Source: Ceratodon purpureus (lineage: Eukaryota > Streptophyta > Bryopsida > Pseudoditrichales > Ditrichaceae). From it: a stretch of DNA of 64,000 bases. The translations under genes were made by a program, and so were the position numbers. This document shows, in pieces, positions 12,525 through 23,900 of this stretch. The notes under the pieces are model-generated. The model was not told where the DNA came from. It saw nothing but the letters and a program-made list of their open reading frames with translations, and did not search any database. The DNA lies in the NCBI GenBank assembly GCA_014871385.1, contig CM026427.1, positions 2,042,068 to 2,106,067 of the forward strand. Direction: 5' to 3'. Numbering within the stretch: position 1 is the stretch's first letter; each line of letters opens with the position of its first letter.

Positions 12525-13098
12525 GCTGGCATTCGCAGGCTGCGAACTGGAAGCGCAAGCAAGTGCCAGGCTGACGAAGAAGAAGAAGAAGGAGCGTTGC
12601 GGACAGATCGCCTCGCACAGACCACAGCACAGCGAGCGAGCGAGCGAGAATTGCAAGTGCGAGGGCCGGACCAAGTCTTACCCTGCTTGTTCTCCCGGTG
12701 TCCGATCGCTAATCAGCCTCCCTTGCGCACTCACTTCACCACTCCGATCCCGATTTCGTCGCCCCCTCCGCGCGCGCTCTTCAGTTTATTCCAGGTGAGC
12801 TTGGGAGCCGTGCCCCTGGGTCTCCATCGCCTGTATTTTGTTGGGTTGTGGTGGATTTTGCTGGGTTTTGCTGGGTTTTGTTGGGTTTTGGTGGGTTTTG
12901 GGTGGGGCTGTGGACATTTGGTGAAGTGCTGGAAGTGGGAATTGTCCTTTTTTTTTTGTGTGTGTGTGTGTTTGAGTGGGGTTTTGGGTTGAGTGTTTTT
13001 AGGGTTAGGTGATCGGGGGGAAGAGAGGAGGAGGTGACAGCGGGAATTGGAATTTGACGCTTTGGTTTGTGGATTGGAGTGGTGCGGAGGAGGGGGAG
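12525..13098 (+). promoter_or_regulatory. WNK promoter and 5' leader with leader intron
   Basis: Composition becomes GC-rich at about 12510. The segment 12525-12915 is shared with the SNARE gene at 36828-37258 (opposite strand). It contains a GAAGAAGAAG run, a (GCGA)n tract at about 12630-12650, the block ACTCCGATCCCGATTTCG and a splice donor in CCAG/GTGAGCTTGGG with the exon edge at 12794. The donor lies 305 bp upstream of the ATG and implies a leader intron. Its acceptor is not certain: TTTTAG at about 13001 and GACAG at about 13039 are candidates. A 12-kb-range transcript model would settle it. Confidence 0.7.
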
Positions 13099-16000
13099 AT
13101 GCCGAACAAGCAGGAGAAGGGCTCCGAGGGTGACCTCGGAGTGGATCCGCCCAGCGATAAGGACGGCGACGACAACGAATTTGTGGAAGTTGATCCCACT
13201 GGGCGCTACGGTCGGGTAGGTTTTTGTGGTTTTTCTTCACACGGGATTTCTGGTGATTTAATGGCTGAACGACGATCGTCGCAATTGTTTGGTGGTGTGC
13301 AACTGCGAATTGGGGCTGTCAGGGGAACTGGGGTTTGTGAATAAGGAAGAGAGAGGGAGAGGGAAAATAAGAATTGGCAATTAGCGGGGTTCATGGAGTT
13401 GCATTGTTAGAGGTAGCGAATTGGTTGTTGTCGTTTGGAAATTGTCTTTTTCAGCTCTTGATTAGTGAATCCCCGGTTTGTATGTTGGAACAGTATGCGG
13501 AAGTGTTGGGCAAAGGGGCCTTCAAGACAGTGTAAGTCCAGGCTTACGATTTTGAGCACCATTTGTTGTCAATTTGGAAATTAGGGACTGTATTTGTTGC
13601 TGTTTGCATGTTTGGAAGGAAGGGATAGGTCACCAAGTTGTTTTCTTCTAAGCCTTGGTTTAAGCGTTTTTTTTTTTTTTTTTTTCAGAGTTAGGTTTGT
13701 AAGTCTGTTGGTCTATGTGTTAGGTTTGATCCAGGGTACGACAGAAGGAGCTAGGTTGTGTGTCACTGCTTGGATGAACAGAGAGCTATGTGTTGATGGT
13801 TTTATTTTGAATTTTGTTTGGATTTTTGTTTTGGTGTGTGGATCGTACAGTTACAGGGCATTCGATGAGGTTGAGGGTATTGAGGTAGCCTGGAACCAGG
13901 TGAAAGTACAAGACGTGCTGCAGAGTCCCGAGGACTTGGAGCGGCTGTACTCGGAGGTGCACCTGTTGAAGACGCTGAAGCATAAGAATATAATCAAGTT
14001 CTATAATTCATGGGTTGACACGAAGACGATCACTTTCATCACAGAGATTTTCACTTCAGGCACTTTGAGGCAGTACGTGCTCCGATCCAGTCATTTGTTG
14101 TCATGATTGTTCAACGGGCATGGACGAATTTGATTATAGTAGTTGTTTAACAAGGATTCTTGGGTGCAGACCGTAGAGATGTTGCGTTCATCTCTATGGT
14201 GCAAATACTGAACCTTTGCTGTGGGTGGCAGGTACCGCAAGAAGCACAAACATGTGGACATCAAGGCGGTGAAGAACTGGTCGAGGCAGATATTGCGGGG
14301 TCTTCTGTATCTTCATAGCCACGATCCTCCGATTATACATCGAGATTTGAAATGTGACAACGTATTTGTGAACGGCAATCAAGGGGAGGTGAAGATTGGG
14401 GATCTGGGCCTTGCAGCCATCCTTCGTCAGGCACATGCTGCCCACAGTGTTATCGGTGAGTGTGTTGCTGTAATGATACTTCATAATGTGTGTTTGATTG
14501 TGCCGTGCATGGTGATTTGATCGATTATGAAGTGTAAGACACACAACGCGTTTATAAAAGAGAGACCATCATAGAAGTGTACATATGTTGATGTTTACTG
14601 GCTGGCATGTTGCCTTGGTGCTGCTGTTAGGATCAATACAGAACTTCGTGCAGTTGATTCCTATTAATGTACTCGTTTTGTAGGAACACCTGAGTTTATG
14701 GCTCCCGAACTTTATGAAGAGGAATATAACGAGCTGGTCGATATATACTCGTTTGGGATGTGCTTGCTGGAGATGGTGACTTTCGAGTACCCGTATAGTG
14801 AATGTACAAATGCCGCTCAAATTTACAAGAAAGTCTCATCAGTAAGGCCTTCTCTACCTTTTTCTTTAGTTGCATTAAGTCTAATTAGAGGAGTTCACGC
14901 GTTTCGCATGACTGTTTGTACGAGTTTTTGCACGTCTGTTTGTACGAGTTTTTGCACATCTGTTTGTACGAGTTTTTGCACGTCTGATTTTACGACTTTT
15001 ACGACTTTTTGCACGTCTGGTTTTATTAGTTTTTGCACGTCTAAGCGCACACATTTTTACACGTTGTGCATGCTTCTCAAGTCTGATAGTGACATTGTAC
15101 ATCGTATATTTGCAGGGCAAGAAACCTGCAGCGCTCGAGAAAGTGAAGGATCCTGAAGTCCGGGCTTTTGTGGAGAAATGCCTAGCAACTGCATCGAGGA
15201 GGCTTCCTGCACGAGAGCTTCTGATGGATCCGTTTCTGCAGTGCGACGGAGATCGTGAAGCTATAGAGTCTCTTCCTACCATTACCTTGTCAAAAACTCG
15301 GGCGGATGATTTTGAGGAGCTTGGGGTGATTTGCGAGGATCGCACACCAAGCCTCAAAGCTGGAGAGTTTTATAACAGCCTGAAGGTCGATAATGACCGG
15401 AATCACAGGAATGAGAGAAAAGGTCGTGAAGATGAGAGATCACAAAGTGGTTCGAGAAGGATGCCAGCATTGTCTTCTGGAAGGCGTTCTGATGATGAAG
15501 ACGATCCTTCTGGAAGCACTCGGTACTCTAAAGACCGCGTTCGGAGGAGCAGCCGTGACTTTCGAGTGAAGGGGAAAAGGAAAGACGACGATACCATATT
15601 CCTGAGGCTGCGAATTGCTGATCACGATGGTGAGTGCTTGAAGATATGGTCGTTGGTGTATACAAAATAAGTCATATCATGATGACTGGTGTCGTGAGAT
15701 GATGATTGCATTCTTACGTTTATTTTGAAATGGTGAAACTGTCTTTACACCTCAAAATGTCACTTTTAGCTTATACTTTTTTTCTGGTTTATGCAGGTCA
15801 TAGCCGAAACATTCACTTTCCTTTCGATATAGAAGGTGACACTGCAATGTGCGTCGCTAGTGAGATGGTGGCCGAACTGGACCTGTCAGACCAAGATGTA
15901 ACGACCATTGCTGAGATGATCGACGCAGAGATATTGGCTCTAGTTCCGGAATGGCGACCTGGGGTTGCCGTTGATGACGGAGGGCTTGATCCAGACACTG

Positions 16001-17256
16001 CATACACAACAGCCGCTGATGAGTCAGAGATGGTGGGTTCAGATGATTCTGGGATTGATGAACCGCCTTCTTCTAGTTGGAAAGCTCGCTCCATTTCTCC
16101 CAGGTATGTGATATGACGCGAATACTGTTATGGTGAATTACATCTGATGGAATGGGAATTGTCGCTGCTTCGGATGACTTGCTTATTTGTACGCGACCTT
16201 TTTATTTATCCGTTGTATGATTGTCTGTGTTGATGTCCAAGCATCTGAAGTATATTTTTCAGAGGGCCAATTCTTAGTATTTTATACTTTTTGGTGCTTT
16301 GCTTACGTTATATGTTCCTGCTGTCTTGTGGCAGGATGAATCATGTTGCTGCTGCTTCCCCTCCAAGGATGGTGGAGGGCACAATGCACGGGCGGTTCGA
16401 AGAAGTAACATACCCTGCCCGAGCCAGCAATTCTCGACGTGGTTCAGAGCCCATCTTCACGAGTGAGTCGTCAGATGAGCGAGATGACACAGAAGATCAC
16501 GGGTCGAAATATGAAGGGTCACCAGAGGGAGGGTCCCCTACATCGAGCTCGAAACATGGAGGGCGGAGTCATTGGAGCGGGGGTTTCAATGAGTTAGTAG
16601 AGATTAGGAGGAATGCTGGAACTTCTGCTTATTCTCATGAGCCGTGGGAGGTTCTTCATCAAGAACAAGAGGGGCTTGATAGTAGTATTCAAGACGAACT
16701 GCCTCTTTCAGGGGTCGACGATGACGATGAAGTGATTTCTCGTGAGCTGGAGTATCTGGCGCAGAAACAAGAGCAGGAACTGCGAGAGATGCACAGACGG
16801 CATGAACAGGCCATCCTGAGACTTCAAAATAGACGAAAAGGGAAAGGTGCTTCCTATGGATCAGCTGAACTTGGGCAGCCGATTTCACCAGGGTCTCAGC
16901 AGACTGATTCCTCACAGGAATTATTTCATCAGGCACTGACAAGGAACCCTTCGATGGGTCGGTCAGGTTCAAATCTGCTTTCGAGGAGTGACTCCCAGAA
17001 GAAGGTCGGTGTAGATAGTCGCAATGGGAAGTTGCAGATGGAGGAGGCTGACGAGAATAACAACATGGAGGCGAGGTTCGTGGGTGCACCGAAAGCATAT
17101 GGGTTAGGGCACAACTTAAAAGGTCATGTAGTTTTAGAACCATCTTCTGCGAATAAGGGTTCATACCAGTCTGATGCTGAAGGGAACAGTCATGACATTC
17201 CTTACAGCTTGATTAAGTCTGGTTCTACAAATGGTGAGGGCAGCAGCGGGCGGTAA
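13099..17256 (+). CDS. WNK: WNK (with-no-lysine) serine/threonine kinase, 833 aa
   Basis: Eight coding exons join in frame: 13099-13215, 13494-13531, 13851-14072, 14232-14455, 14684-14841, 15116-15629, 15797-16103 and 16335-17256. The kinase domain occupies about residues 38-290. It has the WNK hallmark: the catalytic lysine sits in the glycine-rich loop (GKGAFKTV, Lys50), while the usual beta-3 lysine is replaced in VAWNQV. Catalytic loop HRDLKCDN, the GDLGLA magnesium motif and activation segment GTPEFMAPE are intact, and [11 protein letters not shown] is the plant WNK signature at the end of the kinase domain. An OSR1-C-like (PF2) domain runs through [14 protein letters not shown] and on to WRPGV (about residues 400-480). 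An acidic DDSGIDEP motif and a glutamate-rich coiled coil ([19 protein letters not shown]) follow. Plant WNKs act in osmotic, clock and flowering signalling. The start is the first ATG giving the acidic WNK N-terminus ([13 protein letters not shown]). Very high certainty for the family. Confidence 0.95.
14911..15043. repeat. 24-bp minisatellite in WNK intron 5
   Basis: The unit TGTTTGTACGAGTTTTTGCA plus CGTC repeats about three times almost perfectly. Degenerate copies (ACGACTTTT, GGTTTTATTAGTTTTTGC) extend it to 15043. It lies wholly between the exon edges 14841 and 15116. Because 24 is a multiple of three, the repeat does not interrupt the upstream reading frame. Confidence 0.85.
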
Positions 17257-17304
17257 GGTCATAAGTTTTGAGCGTGGTGATTGCTCCTGTAGTAATGCTA
17301 TGAA

Positions 17305-17640
17305 GCTACTTGAAAGGCATAGTCAATCGGATAGTGTTGTAACAGTATGTAATTCGTGGATGGGCAAAGGTCGGCGATCAGAGTTGGTATCTGATATGCA
17401 ATGACTGTTGAAGATTATTAGAAGCTCTCTGTAGATGCTGGTCTTAATGGGTACTGTATAAGCATGCTGCTGACCTAGTGGCTTCCTCGATGTTTATTTA
17501 GTGTTTAAAATTTGTCACGGAAAGCCTTTTGGTTTGGTTGTAATCCATTTATCATGGCCTACTTTGATGGATTCTCGAGTGGTAGTCCTTGTATTCTTCT
17601 TGAAAAGTATTTGTGTTTAGGATGTGTAATTGGTCTCGTT
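17305..17640 (+). repeat. left arm of an inverted repeat: WNK 3' flank
   Basis: This segment starts about 50 bp after the WNK stop codon and is probably mostly 3' untranslated region. Its reverse complement occurs at 19666-20010. Shared blocks include GCATGCTGCTGACCTAGTGG (about 17464), the stretch around AATTCGTGGATGGGCAAAGG (about 17352), and TACTTTGATGGATTCTC near 17560. Similarity is roughly nine bases in ten over the first 270 bp and falls off, with gaps, toward 17640. Confidence 0.9.
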
Positions 17641-19665
17641 ATCAACCGAGTGAAGGTCTTCCGTGAATGGGGGACTCTCTGGGTTTGGTGGGCTGAAGGC
17701 GGGTTCTCCACGGTCGTTGCCCGGCGGAAAGACCTCGCACCAATTTTTCTTTATCACCACTATTTTTTTCAAGCTGGAGGAGAGTGATTTGTTTGCTTAA
17801 CTCGTAATTTTCTTGGTGTTTTTTAAGCTTAAACTGCCAAAAATAAACCCTTATTGGTAGCAACAAATTGATTTCCGAAATGAAACATCACATAGAATTC
17901 GTAATCGTAGGATCCCACAAGGTGTCCTATACCAAATTGGAGCACAATTCATTGTACAAATTGAGATATTATACGGTTTAAAGTAATTGTAAACTTTGTT
18001 TTTGACTTTCCCGTTTTCTAGATCTAGGAGTGGGCTTCGCACCGTAGACTCTAGGAAAAAGTAATTTTGGAAACCTCATTTATCTTATGTGATTTCAAAA
18101 ATCATCTCCAAAGTCGTAGTGGGATAAAATGAGGTGCAACACGTACACATTTTGGGTCAAAAGAGCGGTGCGGATAGCAAGTTTCGATCTTGTAAAATGA
18201 GGCTAGTTTCTGCCTATACGAGATTGCGGTGGGAGGGTTTTCACATGTATCTTGATGAAGAGAATCTAGATATAGATACGGGATAGCCGCGGTGATGATG
18301 CTCTAAATATTCATGCTCAAAAAGAGTATACTCTACAAACACATTTACTTTAAAGAGGGTCATTAGTTCTTGCAAGTATGGAAGTTGGGTTTACGCTCAT
18401 CAAATTTGAACTCATACATGCTTAGAAAGGGCAAAAAAATCCTTGTTTTAGTCATTAGGGGTGTGATGAAAATGCCTTATATTCTTTGAATTTAAAATGA
18501 CAAAAGGATACTCTGAGCAAGTCCATTGGAAAATCCGAAAAGTAAATATATTCTAGTCGGTGAGAAAAAGAACCTCAAACAATTTCAATGAAATAAAAGT
18601 AAAATTTGAATTTCTATTAATTAATGAAGTACAAATAATATAATTTCATGTGGAACAGCTTTAGTATAGGTCATGTGGATGGACCAACTGCCACATTACA
18701 AAAATATGATGATATATTAGCGCCGCATGAAAATTAAAGGCTAGATGTAGAATTCTTTATAGATGAATGAAAAAATTGTGGAAATGAAAATAGCCCCTCT
18801 AGATGGAAACTGTTAGTTGGATGAAAAATATTTGTATGTTAAAAACTATCAACAATGTAAATGGATGAAAAAACCTTGGGCCTATTATGTTATAAGTGCC
18901 TGCTCTTTGAAATTTTATTTATGACTTTCAGCCCACGTAAATGACGTGCAACTTGGGCAAAAAATGGGAGATTGTGATTGATTACTAGGTGCTCAGATTT
19001 AGGGTAAATTCTTCTAAAATCCATATCACTTGCATAGTAACTTCAAATGTTTTTGAAAGTTGTGTCAATGGAAAATTCCTAATGAAAGCTATGTGTAGTA
19101 AAAATATTAGAAAATTCTGAAGATTTAGGAGCTCAAGATAGCCTGCCGAGAAGTGGTGCAACTACAATTTGGTCTCAAAAAGCTTTAGCAATTAATAGTG
19201 GTAATCCACAAAAATCCACAAAAATCCACATCATCTACTATATCCAATTGAAAGTCAAATCTTTTTAAGCCTTAAGCACTTGATTCATATATCAATAATT
19301 TATCAATTCTTTGGATGACACATGATATTTAGACCTACTTATCATTCAAATAGGAGAAAGTAAAACAAGGTCTCATCCAATTTTTTCCTTCTATAACTCT
19401 CTCCTCTTTCATCCCCTCTTCACTACCTACATTCCTTCCTCACCTTTTTTCTATCTAAAGCTAAAGCTAGGTTTTGAAATATCCCTCATTACCTTTTCAT
19501 CTTCTAAATATTAATGCCTCATAATTACTTTAAATCTTATAAATATTAGTGCCCCATAATTACTTTGATGGTACAAGCCGCAATCCTACACAAAGCTTGT
19601 TGATTGACCTTCCTAGAAAAAAAAATTTTGAGATAATTTTTTTTTCTAAGCTGAATAAAAGATGA
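17641..19665. other. spacer between the arms of the inverted repeat
   Basis: About 2 kb of AT-rich DNA with no gene-like open frame on either strand. A three-copy run of AAAATCCACA is at about 19208-19230. Nothing else recognisable. Confidence 0.6.
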
Positions 19666-20010
19666 TGAGACCAATTACACATTCTAATGCAAAACCACAT
19701 GGGTTCATCCATACAAAAATATCAACACAAATACAAAGACTAACACTAGAGAATCCATCAAAGTAGGCCATTTACACCCAAACCAAAAGACCTTCCCTAA
19801 TAAATTTTATAACACTAGATAAACCTCGAGGAAGCCACTAGGTCAGCAGCATGCTTATACGGTACTCATTTAGGCCAGCATCTACAAAGAGCTTCTACTA
19901 ATCTTCAACAGTCATTGCATATCAAATACCAACTCTGATCGCCGACCTTTGCCCATTCACGAATTACATACTGTTACAACACTATCCAATTGACTATGCC
20001 TTTCCAGTAC
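19666..20010 (-). repeat. right arm of the inverted repeat, downstream of DEG7
   Basis: Reverse-complement copy of the WNK 3' flank (17305-17640). Read on the minus strand it lies about 930 bp downstream of the DEG7 stop codon, in the same orientation relative to DEG7 as the original has to WNK. The copy has small indels and substitutions, so it is diverged and not an assembly artefact. Confidence 0.9.
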
Positions 20011-20338
20011 TATTCAGAATCAGAATCAGACTGAAATTCAGAGTTTTCTCCACCTTGGGTGTGTACAGGAGCACGGGGTGATCGATCATAATCTTTTGCA
20101 GTAATCCACGATGTTCCTTGCAACTCTTACGTTAGGAAATCCTCCGTATGACGAAGGCAGGTGGACTTGCGAGTTCAAAAAGACAACATGCTACAATGTT
20201 GAAGGGTCATCTCTTCTGTGACCCATCGCAATTCTCTCAATAACTCAATTCTGGAGAGCAATGTCGATACCAGGAATGCCCCGGTCCTCGTTGAATCTCT
20301 CCAATGAATCACTCTATGGTCGCTAAAACCACCACCGT

Positions 20339-20600
20339 CAGCATTTATAACAGATATCATAGATGACACTGGAGCTGGATCCTGATAACCTCAACGACTC
20401 CACTCTAGAGTCTTCGCTTGTTGCAGTGCTTGACACATAATGCACAGGTCCGAGCACAGGTCCCATGAAACAGTTTTCGGTCAATGACATAATTGCCCAC
20501 AATGGTATCTGTGACGGATCAGAGAGAATTACATAAGTCCATGGAATATCCACAACTAAGAATAATCTATCTTCTTCTATCCATAATAGAAAACGTAATA
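20339..20600 (-). other. coding-like fragment downstream of DEG7
   Basis: A minus-strand open stretch reads FLLWIEEDRLFLVVDIPWTY and continues with PLWAIMSLTENCF. The composition looks protein-coding rather than random, but the family is not recognised and no start codon or splice context makes a gene. It could be an exon remnant or part of the DEG7 3' untranslated region. Sequence from 20011 to 20942 contains nothing else that can be named. Confidence 0.2.
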
Positions 20601-20942
20601 ACGCATACTTTTTAATACCTGGTCCAACAGGACACCAGAATTATGATTTTAAATAGTGGGTCTTATAATCAATTACTTACATTATTCAAAGTAAAAAAAT
20701 CATCCAAAAAACTCTTTATGTGAGAGTTGATGTAGTTTCAAGCACCAGGTGCGCAAGTAAGAGTATATATCTACCCTATCTGAGTCACACAAGATGTCCA
20801 ACCCCACGATTTTTCCACAGCTTAATCTTGACATAATACTTTGATGCCAACCATTAACAAGATTGAGACGCCTCTTATTCTATAGCCCTGCCCTTTTATG
20901 ATCTTTGTAACAGTGAGTATTTCATCAACGAAGAGACTATAC

Positions 20943-23900
20943 CTAGTGTGCCTTGATGACGTGACGGCGCCACATTGCCGACGTTGGATCAAGACGAAGC
21001 TCCCACGTTGGCCAGTAGTGGAGATCCTGCTTCACCGTCAACACTCTAGGCTTCCCGTTCAAGTGCACTGTCTTAACACGAACAAATGCGCCATGCTCCA
21101 ATCCTTGGGTCACATCTACAAAGTCTTGAAGATTGGGTGTAGGCTTCCCATTCACCTCCACGATCCATTGGAGGGCATACAGACCATACCTGTGAACAGG
21201 ACTTCCGTGACACCACCGCGCCACGTACACTCCATGACCTTGTTGCGGCAGAAAACCCAACGCTCGCACTGCAGCATGTGGCTCTTGTAATACACATCCC
21301 GCCCAGTTCACCATTCTCGTTGTCCCAAAGCCATCACGGTCATCAATCCCGACCTCAATGTTAATCTCCCGCCCCTGACGAAACAATGTGACGTCCAGAG
21401 TCCCTGGTGTCTGTTCATTCGAATTACCTACATCTGTAGAATTCCTCTTGGTTGCTTCACACGCAATCTCAACGTCCCGGAAGCATGTCACAGGCTGGCC
21501 ACTTATAGCCAACAACATATCGCCTTGATCCAAGACACCATGCGCTCGTGATCCTGCTAAGCACCCTTTAACACGCAAAACTTGCCGTCGAACGGAGTCT
21601 TTCTCAGCTAATGCTTGAACCCACTTGTCGCTGAGGCCAAAACTTCGAGCTTTGGATAACAAGGTTGGGTAAAGTTCAGCCTCCAAGATACGCATCAGAG
21701 GCATTGACCTTTCATGACCGTTAATGACCAATGAAGGGCCACCAGACAAGCCATTCACAATGACGTCCAGAACTTCAGAGATTGCATGAATTGGAATCCC
21801 GCGCACAAACTGGTGATCTTCAGGTGAGCTGTCCCCATATTTTACTTGAGTTGAGAAGCTACCCCAGAGGGCTTGCACTTTCCCATCCTCATCAGCTAAA
21901 ACCCCTGAAAATGTGTGACCGAAGTCAGTATCTAGCTCAATGACTTCCATGTTCATAGCACGGTACCTAGGGCAATCTGCTGCCGCCACGTTTAGAGCCG
22001 CTCCAGGGTTAGTTACTGTCGACTTCCGTGACGTTGCTTGTAAGCTTCGTGACAGGCCAACGAGGTAAACAAAATCACCTCTGCGCAGTGGAGGATCCGG
22101 TAACAGAACAGCTGCCTGCACAGCAGCCATGCCCACTTCACCCAGAGCGGTTGGATTGTACGCCACCAACGCGTAGTTGTGAACAGGATGTAAGAAGACT
22201 ACTTCACCAGGAATTTCCATGGGGAACGCAGCGAAATTCAACATCACATCGGAGACCGAAATAGCAACCGTATTCTTATCAACTGCCACTAAACCAAGGT
22301 CTTTTGAATGATGCACGATCACTCCTGTGCCAAAAAAATGTTGTGCATGGACACCATCCAGCATCGCTGAAGGTGGAATATGCACTTCCATCATGACCAG
22401 AGTCGGTTCAATTACATGCTCGGCCACTGATGAGCTAGTTCCAGGAGCAATACCACTTCCTTGCCTAGAGGTACTGTCCAATGTACCCTTAATAGTAGGA
22501 GCAGGAAGATCAATACTATCAGGGAGAACTTTGTCAACTTTCTGACGCTTCGTAGCAGCTTCTACTTGAAGTTCATCATTAACGACAGTTTTACTATCAT
22601 CTCCTTCTTTGATAGCTCCGTTAACCCCATCAACCACAGGGCCTTCAACAGGTTCTGCTTCCATGGGATCGACTTTCAGAGCTATCAACGGAACTTCTGC
22701 ACTGGGGGCTGCCTGTCGGATATCCCACAACCCGGTGGCGTCATTCCGGGTATAAATCCGCGGGGGTGCGTACCATTCATGGCGGTCGATTGTGACCAGT
22801 ACTGACTTGCTCCTGTGCCTGTCAATATGGCTAACAAACTCAAGCGGAACACGAGCCCCTCGTGAAAGCTTAAAGAAAACTGAGATGAATTTGTCAAGAT
22901 TGACAATATCCTCTCCTGCCATCTTCTTAATTATGGCATGTTTCGGTACTCCTGCTCGAGACAGCATATACCCAGGTTCAGCTACATATACAATACCGCA
23001 AACAAAGTGCAAGTTGCGAGCTTGTTGATAGGAAAGGGCATGAATCACTCCACCGCTCACTTCCAGAAACATGTTGGGAGTGATGGAGTGCAAGTCCTGA
23101 ACCGGAATCGTCACGTTGATCGTTGTCCCTCCTCGTTCAAGCTCCAGGCTGACAGGATTCCCCACGTTATCATCCAGTAAAGTTTCATACTTCAAAAATT
23201 GGGTTAACACTTCGCCAGCAGCACGTATAAGTACATCCCCTGGCTCGAGCTGCTTGTGTGCAGGACCTCCTGGAACCACAGATTCCACAACAAGCATTCC
23301 TGTTTCAGAAGCTGGGCAGGCCTTCCGAACCATCTGCTCTGTATCCCTCTTCACGCCAAGTCGGCGAGTCTCATCAAACCCTTTGTGGGAGAACGTCACC
23401 TGAAATGTCCCCCGTGGAATCACTGCCGGTTCCCACCCCTTCAAACATTTATCTTTCTGTTCTTGCAGCATGTGTAGAGCCCGCACCACGCGTTCCAGAG
23501 GAAGGAAGAAAGCAGACGCACTCGCTGATTTGCTCCCTGCATTAAGTGCGACAGCGCGACCATGAATATCAATAACAGGGGAACCACTGGAACCACCCTT
23601 TGTTCCTGATGCAGCCTGCATGTAGAATGTGTTAAAATCATTGTATCCATCCTTCTTGTAATGTGGAGCATCGCGGTCAAGCCTTGCAAGTGTGCCGGCG
23701 AGGATCGACACCTTCTCTCCACTGTCATTACCAACAACACGAATCTCAAGTCCCACCGCTGCTGCATCTGGTGCAAGGGGAATCTCCTCATACTCGAGAA
23801 ACTGAACTGTATCTGGATCGAACCAAAGGAAGCCAAAGTCGTGAACTGGGTCCCGGTAAAGAGGATAGACTGAAATTTCTTCTCTATTCACGAACATAGC

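Noticed and set aside
12731-13240. A 169-codon minus-strand frame rich in proline and serine
   Set aside because: It is antisense to the WNK leader and arises from the GT-rich leader intron; the composition is low-complexity.
13594-14106. A long plus-strand frame beginning MLLFACLEG in front of the kinase motifs
   Set aside because: Its first 85 codons are WNK intron sequence with a poly-T run; the real exon starts at 13851 after a good acceptor.
15813-17164. Minus-strand frames of 90-190 codons
   Set aside because: Shadows of the WNK C-terminal exons.
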